From Stomoxys calcitrans (lineage: Eukaryota > Arthropoda > Insecta > Diptera > Muscidae), in NCBI RefSeq assembly GCF_963082655.1, contig NC_081553.1, positions 185,564,752 through 185,628,751 of the forward strand: 64,000 nt of DNA. The letters are read 5' to 3'. Numbering within the stretch: the stretch's first letter is position 1; the number at the start of each line of letters is the position of its first letter. The notes below the pieces were generated by a model that ran no database searches, had not been told where the DNA came from, and worked only from the letters and a program-made list of their open reading frames with translations. This document shows positions 33,733-44,599 of the stretch, one piece after another. A program made the translations under genes and the position numbers.

Positions 33733-34800
33733 TTTATCATCCGATTTCACTGAACTTTGGAACAGAATTTATATAAGACCTCTCTCCAAGCAATCTATGA
33801 ATCCAATCAGGACATATTTGCATATAGCCTGTAGATCTCTCTAGACTATTTTTTCTCGATATCTGGTTCGTTAATTATTTTTCTAGATTGTGGTTCCCTT
33901 TTACGGAGTGCTATGAGGGCGAAAAACCATTGAGAACTTTACAGTTCGATCGAACATGGATTGTGGAAAAGCAAGTGGACTCCATTGCGCAAAATGCAGA
34001 TATCGACCTTTGTAAGAAGGATGATTGCAGTACTTTCCAGACTTTGTGGTTGCTAGGGCTGCAGATATTGTAAACATCAAATAGGCTCTGAATGGTTGGG
34101 GGAGTCCTTATATTTAAAAACTCTATTCAAGCAACTGCTTGATGGGTCACCCCATGCAATCCCACAATGGAATCAAATGAGCATTTTTTCAGAACAACGT
34201 ATGTTCCATATCCAAGTCAATGCAGTGTCATATAATTTTCAGATATGTTTTCACTTTTGTGACATTGTGCCAAAACATATTTATTTCAATTCGACCCATC
34301 GCCAAATCCTTGAACAATCCTTGCCACAGTTGCCTTGACGACATGCTGCTCAAGGATGTTATTAAATTATTAAACTATGATGAGTGCTCGTAAAACAAAA
34401 ACTCTTCATTACAAAATTGAAACATTGAAGTCATTGCAAACTCTGCACCATATCCCAAATGATGATGAGGATGACGATGTTGACGACAATACTTTCAAAG
34501 ATTGCATGCCGTTTGAATCTTTTTTGCTTAATAAAGATGATGACACATTGAAAATTGTTTTTCCGGAGTTTTACCAGAAAATCTAGAGAATAAGTGAAAT
34601 TAGAAAATGAGGAAATTTTGGTTGAGTTTTATGGGTTATGCTAGAACAACTATGACAAAGTCATATTTTATAGATGAATGAGTTTGGCGAGCAAGTTGGA
34701 AAGGAGGGAAAACTGAAGAATGTGAATTTTTATAATAAAATTAAGGAAAACAGTACCAACAAACAACAATGACAAGGAAGATATCTTTCTATAGGAAAAC
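33733..34800. other. Repeat remnant, then unresolved sequence
   Basis: 33733-33880 resembles a degraded DINE-1 unit (ATCCGATTTCACTGAACTTT). 33888-34590 has three moderate plus-strand frames in different phases (about 61-80 codons), one with an acidic run NDDEDDDVDDN. I recognise none and see no splice or start evidence to join them. The rest is AT-rich. Confidence 0.4.
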
Positions 34801-34829
34801 TTTAAAAAATTGCATATGAAAATTCAACT

Positions 34830-36990
34830 AAGAAATGAGTGTGAAATTATCGCATCAATAAGTGAAGTTAAACTTGGCGGTGTTTATACCCAAGCCCGGC
34901 AAGGCAAGTTATGCGACATCAACGGCTTACAGGTCTATAAGCCTTGGATAACGATATGGATATCCATCGATCTGCTTAAATACAAACAGCATGCCTATGT
35001 CAAGGGAAGGTCGATGGAGACTACCCTGCACGAGGTTGTGCATAAAATAGAAGAATCCTTCGATGCCAAAACGTACACCCTGGCGGTATGCATTGAAAAA
35101 GAGGGGCATTTAATAATATTGATCCAATACTTAGACGAGTACCGGGCGAACCGGATCCTTAGACACTGGATAAACCATATTCTAACAGCATTAAGGTAAA
35201 TTGCGGGTCCTATGACATAAATAAAAGGGAGAAAGTGGCATAGGACACGCCACAAGGGGGCATTTTTTCGCCACTCCTATGGGTAACCACCATAAATAAC
35301 CCATTACGAATTCAGACTGAAGAGGGATTTGAAACCATCTGCTACGCAGACGATGTTATAATACTTCTTAGGGGAAAAAAATCCGAACCAGCTATGCAGA
35401 AGGGCCGAAAGGGTCTTGCATATGCCATATGACTAGGCTAGACTCAGGGGTCTCAATGTTAACCCAGAGAAAACAGAAATATGCCTGTTCACGAGGAAGA
35501 CGAAGATGGCCCGATTTGACACACCACGTTTCCTCAATAAAACGATTTCGATATCTGACAAGGTCAAATACTTAGGAGTAATCTAGGACAGGAAACTTAA
35601 TTGGAAGTGTCACATTTTGGAGCGTACTGAGAAGGCTCACAGATGTTGGGCACTATCTAGACCGGACGTAGCCTCGAAATGAGGCCTGAATCTGAGGATA
35701 GTCTACTGGCTCTAGAGAAGCGTGATAAGACCAATACTTACTTACGCCTCAGTAGTTTGGTTAGCTGCTATGGAGGAAGAGTGCAACGTTAATACCATAC
35801 AACAAGTTCAGAGAACATGTTGTCTTGGCATAGGCGGATCGATTATGAACACGCCAAGTAGGGCACTGGATTCTAGATACCCGACCAATTGACTGCGGCT
35901 ATTAGACTAAAGGCGATAGGAGAATGGATTAAGGATGGGAGCAGCTCATACCATCGCGGTATAATCGAGGCGACGATAGGAAACCTGGAAGGAAGGAAAA
36001 AGGTTTCCGATCGGATACCTGAAATGAACCTTGAGGTCGAGTGCGAGGCACTTCTGCCAGCGGCACAATCTTGGATTGACGGAACCCAAGTATTTCTGAA
36101 AGATCATGTTACAGGGATGGATGGTGGATAGAGTGGGCCTGGGGGTCTACATTGAGAACCCAGGCACTGAGATCTCTTTAAGACTGCCTGACCATCCTGC
36201 AGGCGGAAATCCGGGCGATCCCGGAATGCGTGAGCTGGTGTGGTACAAACACGAGGATGTCGACTGTGAACATCTTTACGGATAGTAAAATTGTCATAAG
36301 GGCAATAACAACCAGGATGGTAAGATCACGAACAGTCTTGCCGTGTAAGAAGGAGGATGGCATCATCCGCATCGTTTGGGTGCCGGGCCATGACAGAGTT
36401 AGGAGGAATGAAAGGTCAGACGATTTGGCGGTAAAGGCCAGAGAACTGCCGTCAATAAACTTGGTAGACTCGAAGCCTTTCGGGTCGACACAGTCCGATT
36501 TAAGGGAGTGGGCGACATACGAAACACTGTAAACCAGCGAAACCGGCAGTAGGACGGCGCAAATTCTACGGGGTGGTCCGGATCTTGAGAGGACGCGGCT
36601 ATTACTGAAAGAAAGTAAGAAGGAGGTCAGTATAGCTTTTTGGTGTCATAATGGGACACATACAACTACGAGCACACTTATGCAAAACCGATGCGGCAAG
36701 TGAAAGCATGTGTAGGGCATGTGGGGAAGATGATGAGACGTTGAAGCATTTCCTATGTCATTGAGCGACTTTCGCAGCTAACAGATAGCAGCACTTAGGT
36801 GGTGACACGATACCAGACATGAACCAACTTAGGGGAGTGGTATGAAAAACAATTCAGGATTTTATAAGCAGCACGAAATTTTAAATTTTCTTTTTCGAGA
36901 TTACTTTTTAGTTTTTAGAGCGCACAACAAGCCGATACTGGCTTATGGCTTGGGGCGAATTAATATCAGCACCCTCTTTTCAACCTAACC
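34830..36990 (+). pseudogene. Second LINE family (RT plus RNase H), degraded
   Basis: Plus-strand non-LTR element of the I/R1/LOA type. Motif order: QHAYVKGRSMETTLHEVVHK (34988-35045), a broken palm region, TQTML-type remains of the ADD motif near 35350 (CYADDV in another frame: TGCTACGCAGACGATGTT), NVNPEKTEICLFTRKTKMAR, VKYLGVI and RPILTYASVVWLAAMEE. RNase H follows with VGLGVYIENPGTEISLRLPD, STVNIFTDSKIVIRA and IRIVWVPGHDRVRRNERSDD. The C-terminal zinc-knuckle-like region near 36700-36770 is frameshifted, then a CCTAACC-type tail ends near 36990. Many stops. Related fragments: 37384-37976, 47050-47300, 48570-49145. Confidence 0.82.
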
Positions 36991-37145
36991 TAAATATGGC
37001 GGAGTATTCGAATGGCGATAAAGATTGGGGATCGAATATAGACAGTACGAATGGAGTGCACTGCGCAGAACTAGATATCGCCCTCTATCTTTGGATAGAT
37101 TGGGAGGCACCATACGATTAGGACGTCTTAAGGGCCGAGCTAATA

Positions 37146-37381
37146 TTGGGTTGCCCAAAAAGTAATTGCGGATTTTTTAAAAGAAAGTAAATGCATTTTT
37201 AATAATACTTCGAATGAACTTTAATCAAATATACTTCTTTTACACTTTTTTTCTAAAGCAAGCTAAAAGTAACAGCTGATAACTGACAGAAGAAAGAATG
37301 CAATTACAGAGTCACAAGCTGTGAAAAAATTTGTCAACGCCGACTATATGAAAAATCAGCAATTACTTTTGGGCAACCCAA
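37146..37381 (-). mobile_element. Mariner MITE
   Basis: Same 237-bp family as 2720-2959, inverted, bounded by TA at 37144-37145 and 37382-37383. The left end here is the element's 3' side (GCGGATTTTTTAAAAGAAAG). One base is missing in the final AATTACTTTTGGGC terminal repeat. Confidence 0.9.
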
Positions 37382-37383
37382 TA

Positions 37384-37976
37384 CAGTACAAGGGCAGCTG
37401 AAAGAGGCTCCTAACAAATTTTGCAGCTCTGTGGAGGATACATTTGAGGCCTCTTGGCTAAGGAAGATCCTATCCTCGAAACCTAGGATACATTCAGAAC
37501 TCTGCGAATGCATGGATAATGTCTGTGAGGAAACTTTAGAACTGGGCAGTGATACACATTTTTTCCCGGAAAACTTTCCATCAGACAATGTGGCGCTCTA
37601 AGAGGTTGTAACTGATATGCACTGGTAGGAGGATGTTGGCGAAATTGTGTCTGAGTCTAAGATCCTTTGAACGATAAGAAATTTCAACTCTTTTTAAGGA
37701 CTCGATGATGCATCACCGGGTGAATTTTAAGCAGTGTCCGGAAAAGTGATTCTGTACCTAAGAGAGAAATACTCTGCTTGTATCAGCATGTCGTATATAC
37801 CTGTGGGATGTAGGGACACAAAGCTTCATTTTCATTCCCAAAATAGTAGGAAACTCTTACCAAGCGAAGGCGAAAGATTTTTATCCTATTAGTCTGACAT
37901 CATTTATGCTGAAGACTTTAGACAGGTTGATAGAAACAATCACTTGAGATTGCATGTCTCGGCAACAGCATGCGTA
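37384..37976 (+). pseudogene. LINE RT N-terminal fragment
   Basis: Broken frames carrying the start of a LINE RT domain: a KLLPSEGERFLSY-type stretch in place of the usual KAKDFRPISLTSF, then LKTLDRLIE in an adjacent frame and finally the SRQQHAY motif. At that point a rosa element has inserted (37979). The rest of the RT is not found on the far side. Confidence 0.65.
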
Positions 37977-37978
37977 TA

Positions 37979-39198
37979 AAGGGTGATTTTTTAAGAGCTA
38001 TAAGAAAGTTAAAAAAAAACACTTAAAATTCATGAAATCTAAATATATTTCATGCAAATGTTTACCGTGTCTGCGCCTCAAATGGTCCATCCACTTAGTC
38101 CAATTTTGGCATACTTTTTCCAACATTTCGGTCTGTATCTCTCGAATAAATGCTTCAATGATGATGTGCCTCCAATACATCAATTGAAGCGGGCCTATCT
38201 GTATCGATATGAGCTGTAACATAGTCCCACAAAAAATAGTTTGAAGGCGCACGATCTAGGCGGCTAATTGACCGGTCCCGAACGTGATATATTATGTTCA
38301 CCGAACTCGCCTCTCAATGAGTCCATTGTTACACGTGCTGTGTAGCATAAGGCACCGTCTTGTTGAAATAACATGCTATGTAAGTCAAGCTCTTGAATTT
38401 TGGACCAAAAAAAAGTTGTATATCATCTCACGGTAGCGCTCGCTATTTACAGTTACGTTATGATTCGCATCATCTTTGAAGAAGTACGATCCAATGATGC
38501 CACCAGCCCATAAACCGCATCAAACTGTGACTTTTTTCGAATGCATTTGTAGCTCTTGAAATGCTTCTAGCTGATCTTTACTCCTAAATCGACAATTCTG
38601 CTTGTTTATATACCCATTGAGCCAAAAATGAGCTTCGTCGCTGAAAATCTTCGGCCAACTTTCCAACAGCCCATTCACCAAAAATGCTGCATTGCGGTAG
38701 ATCGTTCGGCTTAAATTCTTGCATCAGCTGTATTTTGAAAGGCTTGACACCTAAATCCCTCCGCAAAATTTTCCACCTAACACAGGCCCAATTTCTGTGA
38801 ACGGCGACCAATCGATAATTAATGGTCATCATTAACACTGGCCGATATATCTGCTATATTTTTTTTTTCAGTTCGCACTCTACGTAAGCGAGTTGGTGGT
38901 TTAATGGCCAACAATGGAAATTTGGTGCGAAATATAGTCACAATAGTCTGAATAGCCGCTTCAGTGGGTCGATTAAACTGACCAACAAAATGGAAGAAGC
39001 GAAGAGATGAACTTTCTTAACAGAGCACTCATTTTGATAAAAATTCAATAATTTGCAAGCGTTGTTCGTTTGTAAGACGATTCGTGGTTAAATTATAGTC
39101 CAAATTAAAGAGGTTTGACAATGAAATAAAACACGAAACGAGCGTGAGCTATTTAATCCAGTGTTGCCAAAAAGATAAAAGCTAAAAAATCACCCCTT
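37979..39198 (-). mobile_element. Nearly full-length rosa-type (DD41D) element, inactivated
   Basis: Terminal repeats AAGGGTGATTTTTTAAGAGC (left) and the complement of AAGGGGTGATTTTTTAGC (right). Minus-strand transposase remains run the whole length: TNEQRLQIIEFLSK at the N-terminus (about 39085-39045), FNRPTEAAIQT, KPPTRLRRVRTE, FSDEAHFWLNGYINKQN (first Asp), FQQDGALCYTARVTMDSLRG (second Asp), then PSNYFLWDY where the family has PLDYFLWGY. The third catalytic Asp is therefore Asn (38239-38241). It ends with VCQNWTKWMDHLRRRHGKHLHEI. Several frameshifts and stops. It interrupts a LINE RT sequence on its left. Confidence 0.87.
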
Positions 39199-39310
39199 AT
39201 AAGCTCCTGGTTGGCCAAATTTCAATCGATTTCATTGTTGTTTTGTTTTGTCATTAGATGATTGTTTTTAGCTCACTGACTTACGGATTTTTGAGCAAAT
39301 AAGATATATA

Positions 39311-39544
39311 TTGGGTTGCCCAAAAAGTAATTGCGGATTTTTCATATAGTCGGCGTTGACAAATTTTTTCACAGCTTGTGACTCTGTAATTGCATTCTTT
39401 CTTCTGTCAGTTATCAGCTGTTACTTTTAGCTTGCTTTAGAAAAAGTGTAAAAAAAGTATATTTGATTAAAGCTCACTCTAAGTTTTTTTAAAAATGCAT
39501 TTACTTTCTTTTAAAAACTCCGCAATTACTTTTTGGGCAACCCA
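39311..39544 (+). mobile_element. Mariner MITE
   Basis: Fourth-type copy of the 237-bp family: TTGGGTTGCCCAAAAAGTAA at 39311 and the complement to 39544, preceded by a TATATA run. It lies about 390 bp downstream of the stop codon of the Cys-rich gene. Confidence 0.9.
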
Positions 39545-39934
39545 TAGAATTATAGCTTTTGGTTCCAAGCTTTTATCACTTTTTTGGTGACTTCATCAGG
39601 CGACGCTTTTACTTATTAATGCATATTATATTATAAATTTTAATTTATTAATTTTAAATATTACGACTAAATGGTACTCTTGACTCTGATGGTATGGTAC
39701 TCTCGATACTGATTTTAGTGGTTATTATACCGTTGAAACTGAAAAAAGGTGCTTAGGTCTTGCAACTTAAAAGTAAACCTTTCTTTTAAGCTTAACTTGG
39801 AGGTTTAATCGCTTAATTGCCTTTAATCTCAGCTTCTTACTTGTTCGTCACACACTACGTGCCAACAAAGAAGAAGCCTTATGCTTAAAAATTTGATTTA
39901 CTTTTAAATTGCAAAGCCAATGCATATTCCCAGG

Positions 39935-39940
39935 TTTATT
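39935..39940 (-). promoter_or_regulatory. AATAAA overlapping the stop codon
   Basis: On the minus strand the last codons read GTT ATC AAA TAA ACC, so AATAAA spans the TAA stop of the Cys-rich gene. If used, the 3' UTR would be only some tens of bases. Confidence 0.45.
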
Positions 39941-40726
39941 TGATAACACCATCTGCCTTATCAAATGGCACTTTCAATTTTGATTTTTCAAAAGTTAATT
40001 TGCGATGGCCTCCGACGCCCCTAACATAGCTCAAGTCATCTCCATTATCTTCCGGATCGGTGGCATAGCCGCTAGTCTCATGATCATCATTCAGATTTGA
40101 GGCTTGAAATGCATTGTGACATTGACTTAGAAAGTGAGTAACCTTATCATCTAAAACATTTTTTATAGAGGTTTTGCTGTCACTTGTGAAAGATGTGTTG
40201 ATCGGTTGCGTTGGCGATGTATTCAAATCGCTATACAATGTCTTCAATGGGTTCCTTGGGTTGATATGAGCACTGGATTGTGGCCTATTATCAAATGTTG
40301 GCATGTTTTGAAGATCTTTTATAGGTCTATCGCATTGAGGGATTTTCCCAGAATTTTTGTCATTACGGGAATTATTATCTGAGTTGTGATCTTTCGTTTG
40401 AACTGATCCCCCAGAATTTCTTTTACAAGCTTGTTTCATATCACAGCCACAACATTTACACGTTGCCTCAGCAGAATGACTACCCGTTTTAGAACACTGT
40501 GGTCCATTCTTAACAATTCTTTCAAATTCGTCCAAGTCAAAGCCTGAAGATTTACGAATTTTGGGCGAAACTCTTTCGCTGGCATACATATCGCACTGAC
40601 ACGCCTTATTATGGCATATTGGAGTGTTAGTAGCTTGACGAAGATAACTTTTGGGTTGCGATTCCTTTAAACATTCTAAAATTGTGCAAAATTGACCTAA
40701 ATTCCTTTTATTTTGTTCTGCAATTT
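39936..40726 (-). CDS. Cys-rich host gene, last coding exon
   Basis: 262 codons plus stop. The acceptor is strong: a pyrimidine run and TTTTCAG (minus strand, ending at 40727) precede AAATTGCAGAAC. The exon needs one base from the previous exon, exactly what the donor at 45460 supplies, giving ...MEKIAEQNKRNLGQF with a helix continuing across the junction. Reading upstream of the acceptor is intron (poly-pyrimidine and a DINE-1-like 5' end), although the frame stays open by chance to 40826. The protein has CHNKACQCDMY and CKCCGCDMKQACK clusters early, a polar Ser/Asn/Asp-rich middle, and an acidic ETSGYATDPEDNGDDL stretch before a basic end. No known domain recognised. Confidence 0.8.
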
Positions 40727-40754
40727 CTGAAAAGAGAAAAAAAAAATGGGATAA

Positions 40755-41005
40755 AACAAGTGAAAATGTGTTAAGTTCGCCTGGGCCGAACCTAATATAC
40801 CCTCCACCATGGGTAGCTTTTGTCAAATTCTTTGGCCTATATCTCTTTAAGGGCGAAGAAAGAATAATGGATAAGAATTGCTATGCTATTTTAGCTATTC
40901 CAAGTTATGAACTGATTGGGGCCATACTTGGTTTGGCTGTTAGAGACAAAAGTGGAATTCATGAAGCAAAATGTCAGCCAAATCGGATAAAAATTACGAC
41001 AAAGC
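40755..41005 (+). repeat. DINE-1-like 5' end fragment
   Basis: AACAAGTGAAAATGTGTTAA, GTTCGCCTGGGCCGAAC palindrome and CCTCCACCATGGGTAGC. It stops where rosa sequence begins. It sits 28 bp inside the intron from the 3' splice site, opposite in direction to the gene. Confidence 0.8.
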
Positions 41006-41870
41006 TCATTTTGGCTCAATGGGTGCGTAAATAAGCAGATTATCGATTTTGGAGTGAAGATTAGCCAGAAGCCAGAGGGGTAGAGGTTAACATGTCCGCC
41101 TATGTCGCTGAACGCCAAGGTTCGAATCCTGGCGAAACCATCAGAAAAGTTTTCAGCAATGGTTTTCCCCTCCTAATGCTGGCAACATTTGTGAGGTACT
41201 ATGCCATGTAAAACTTCTCACCAAAGAGGTGTCGCACTGCGGCACGCCGTTCGGACTCGGCTATAAAAAGGAGGTCTTTTATCATTGAGCTTAAACTTGA
41301 ATCGGACAGCACTCATTGATATGTGAGAAGTTTGCCGCTGTTCCTTAGTGGAATGTTCATGGGCAAAATTCGCATTTGCATTTGCAGATCAGCCAGAAGC
41401 ATTGCAAGAGCTACCAATACATCCGGAAAAAGCCACAGCATGGTGCGGTTTATGGGCTGGTTGCATCATTGGACCGTACTTCTTCAAAGATGATGCAAAT
41501 CGTAATGTTACTGTGAATGGTGAGCGCTACCGTGAGATGATATCCATCTTTTTTGTTGCCCACAATGAAAGAGGTTGACTTGCATGACATGTGGTTTCAA
41601 CGCTAGATGGTCTTCACTCCAAAATCCATAATTTTGCTTGTTTACGTACCAATTGAGCCAAAAATGTGCTTCGTCTCTCAATGGAAGAAGCGCGCGATAA
41701 AATTTCTCAACAGAGCACGCATTTTGATAATAAAATTCAATAATTTGCAATCGTTTACAAGACGATTCATGGTTAAATTATATACCAAACTGAAGATGTT
41801 TGATAGTGAAAAAAAAACATGAGCTGTTTTAACCATTGTTGCCAAAAATATGGTAGCTAAAAAATCACCC
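41006..41870. mobile_element. Rearranged rosa-type element with SINE insertion
   Basis: Plus-strand core piece (41006-41072: AHFGSMGA, the AHFWLNG region), interrupted by a SINE, then DQPEALQELPIHPEKATAWC ... NVTVNGERYREMIS (41387-41560) and HDMWFQ at about 41583-41603. At about 41606 the strand flips: 41606-41870 is minus-strand N-terminal sequence and terminal repeat (ends CTAAAAAATCACCC). So this copy also has an inverted-joint structure, but a different one from the three fold-back copies. Confidence 0.8.
41073..41386 (+). repeat. Nearly complete tRNA-derived SINE with target duplication
   Basis: Head: GGTTAACATGTCCGCCTATG (A-box region) and AAGGTTCGAATCCTGGC (B box, about 41118-41134). 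Body: CCCCTCCTAATGCTGGCAAC, GCACTGCGGCACGCCGTTCG, TCGGCTATAAAAAGGAGG. Tail: CATTGATATGTGAGAAGTTT to GGGCAAAATTCGCATTTGCA. A 14-bp target duplication flanks it: GATTAGCCAGAAGC at 41059-41072 and GATCAGCCAGAAGC at 41387-41400. Pol III transcription from the internal boxes is expected from family knowledge. Confidence 0.9.
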
Positions 41871-41876
41871 TATATA

Positions 41877-42113
41877 TTGGTTGCCCAAAAAGTAATTGCG
41901 GATTTTTTAAAAGAAAGTAAATGCTTTTTTAATAAAACTTAGAATGTACTCTAATCAAATATACTTTTTTTTACACTTTTTTTCTAAAGCAAGCTAAAAG
42001 TAACAGCTGATAACTGACAGAAGAAAGAATGCAATTACAGAGTCACAAGCTGTGAAAAAATTTGTCAACGCCGACTATATGAAAAATCCGCAATTACTTT
42101 TTGGGCAACCCAA
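41877..42113 (-). mobile_element. Mariner MITE
   Basis: Inverted copy of the 237-bp family, separated from the end of the rosa element only by TATATA. The left terminal repeat lacks one G (TTGGTTGCCC); the right one is intact and followed by TA. Confidence 0.9.
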
Positions 42114-42174
42114 TATATTCTTGATCATCACGACATTCCAAGTCGATCTTGACATGTTCGTCCGTCCGTTTCGT

Positions 42175-43196
42175 CCGAGCTGTATCGGGCTATACACCGA
42201 TTCAGACCATATTAAACACGTATGTTGATGGGGTCATGGGACAGTTATTGGATAATAATTACAACCTCTAGATGATCAAGAAGTCAAGATCCCAGATCGG
42301 TTTATATGACAGCTATATCAGGTTATGAACCGATTTGAACCTTATTTGACACAGTTGTTGAAAGTAAGAATAAAATACGTCATGCAAAATCGGATAGGAA
42401 TTGCGCCCTCTAGAAGCTCAAGAAGTCAAGTCCCAGATCTGTTTATATTACAGCTATATCAGGTTATTGACCGATTTAAACCATACTTGACACAGTTATT
42501 GGTTATCATAATAAAATACTTCGTGCAAAAATTCATTCAAATCGGATAAGAATTGTGCCCTCTAGAGGCTCAAGAAGTCAAGACCCAAGATCGGTTTATA
42601 TGACAGCTATATCAGGCTTTAGACCGATTTGGATCATACTTGGCAGAGTTATTGCATATCATGACAAAACATGCCATGCAAAATTTCATTCCAATCGGAT
42701 AAGAATTACGCACTCTAGAGGCTCAAGAAATCAAGACCCAAGATCGGTTTATATGGCAGATTTATCAGGTTATGGACCGATTTGAACCATACTTAGCACA
42801 GTTATTGGATATCATAACAAAACACGTCGTGCAAAACTTCATTCCAATCGGATAAGAATTGCGCACTCTAGAGGCTCAAGAAGTCAAGACCCAGATCGGT
42901 TTGTATGGCAGCTATATCAAAACATGGACCGATATAGCCCATTTACAATACCAACTGACCTACACTAATAAGAAGTATTTGTGCAAAATTTCAAGCGGCT
43001 AGCTTTACCCCTTCGGAAGTTAGCGTGCTTTCGACAGACAGACGGACGGATGGACGGATATTGCTAGATGGACATAAAATGTCGCGACGATCAAGAATAT
43101 ATATACTTTATGGGGTCTCAAACGAATATTTCGAGTAGTTACAAACAGAAAGTCGAAATTAGTATACCCTCCATCCTATGGTGGAGGGTATAAAAA
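42175..43196 (+). repeat. DINE-1-like element (subfamily 1), 5'-truncated
   Basis: Starts within a unit, has about five units with TCGGTTTATATG(G/A)CAGCTATA, the post-array block (ACCTACACTAATAAGAAGTA), a short GACG microsatellite at about 43034-43057 and the 3' end CCTATGGTGGAGGGTATAAA. A separate bit of the same family's 3' core (TATTCTTGATCATCACGACA, about 42115-42170) precedes it in reverse. Confidence 0.83.
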
Positions 43197-43404
43197 GTAT
43201 TTGTACAAAATTTCAAGCGGCTAGCTTTACTCCTTCGAAAGTTAGCGTGCTTTCGACGGATGGACGGACATGGCTAGTTCAACTTAAAATGTCACGACGA
43301 TCAAGAATATATATACTTTATGGGGTCTTAGACGCATATTTTGAGGTGTTACAAACAGAATGACAAAATTTGTATACCCCATCTTATGAAGGAGGGTATA
43401 AAAA
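43197..43404 (+). repeat. DINE-1-like 3' end, tandem to previous
   Basis: A second 3' end follows without a gap: TTGTACAAAATTTCAAGCGG to CTTATGAAGGAGGGTATAAA. The microsatellite is almost gone. Tandem 3' ends are a known product of Helitron-like end bypass. Confidence 0.8.
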
Positions 43405-44590
43405 TTTGGTATCCACATTTCGGATGGGGTACCTAGGGTGGGCGCCCCACCCTAAAACCTACCAAACCTATATTTACACCGATCACCACAATATGGGACT
43501 CAAATGAAAGGTATTTAGGATAAGAAAACGTATCTGGTATCCAATTGTCGGACCAAGTGCTATGGGGACCACTACAAGCCGCAAAACACCCCTTAAATCG
43601 AACATATTTACCGACCATGGCAATATGGGACTCAAATAAAAGGTATTTGTGAGTAGAATACGAATCTGATATCCAAATGTGGGACCACGTTTCTGGGGTT
43701 CCACCCCTTCCCCAAAACACCCCCCAAACAGGATTTATTTACTGACCATGGCATAATGGGGCTTAAATAAAAGGTATTTGAGTGTAGAATTCGAATCTGA
43801 TATCCAAATATGGGATCGCTTCTCCCCAAAAACATCATCCAAAGGGGGCAAATTTACGACCATAGCAATATGGGGCTCAAATGAAAGGTCTTTGGGAGTA
43901 AACACGACTTTGATATCAATATTCTGAAAAAGTGTCTATGGGGCCACCCCACCACCAACACCACCCGAATAGGAAGTATTTGCTGACTATTGCAATATGA
44001 GGCGCAAATAAGAGGACGTTTAGAGTAGAACTCGAATCCGATATATATTTTCAAGGCCAACTCACTGAGTGGCCGCCCATCCCCCATTTTTCGACCATGC
44101 CAATATGTGGCTCAAATGAAAGGTATTTGAGATTAGAAAACGAATTTGATAACCTATTTTAGGGCCATGTGTTTGGGGGACGCCTCATCGTGTAAACTCC
44201 ACTCAAAACCAATTGCAATGTGGGGTTTAAATAAATGGTATTTGAAAGAAGACCACAATGCTGTTATTTTTTCAGGGCCAAGTGTCTGGGGAACACCTCA
44301 CCCCCGAAAACACCCCTAAATCAGATATGATGAGAATATCGGACTGTAATAAATTGTTTTAAGAATGGAGTACACCTTATATCCAAACTTAAATTCGTAG
44401 ACTAATAAAGATCATATGGGATTCACATAAAGGATCGTATATTGTTAAACTGTTAGTCAAGCGATATACTATTTTCGTAGCATGGTATTTCACTAAAAGT
44501 TCTTTAATTGTCGAAAATAAATATTCCAAGGAAACTTTTGTTCCATACAAAGTAAAAGAATGCGTAGCGGAGCGGGCCCGGTTCTGCTAG
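43405..44590 (+). mobile_element. Helitron-like non-autonomous element with 112-131-bp units
   Basis: Units repeat ATATGGG(A/G)CTCAAATGAAAGG, GTAGAAT(A/T)CGAATCTGATATCC and CCCCAAAACACCCCC; compared anchors lie at about 43661, 43792, 43903 and 44033. The 3' end has a GC-rich self-complementary stretch GCGGAGCGGGCCCGG and then CTAG followed by T (44587-44591), the classic Helitron 3' signature. The opposite-strand copy at 62566-63800 ends in a similar way. No Rep/helicase coding seen. Confidence 0.72.
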
Positions 44591-44599
44591 TATACGAAC

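Noticed and set aside
33888..34586. Three plus-strand frames of 61-80 codons
   Set aside because: Different phases, no recognisable domain, no splice sites linking them well; recorded only as unresolved.
41095..41140. Functional tRNA gene
   Set aside because: A and B box-like sequences are present, but no cloverleaf with acceptor stem can be drawn, and the same head recurs in SINE copies with a common tail.
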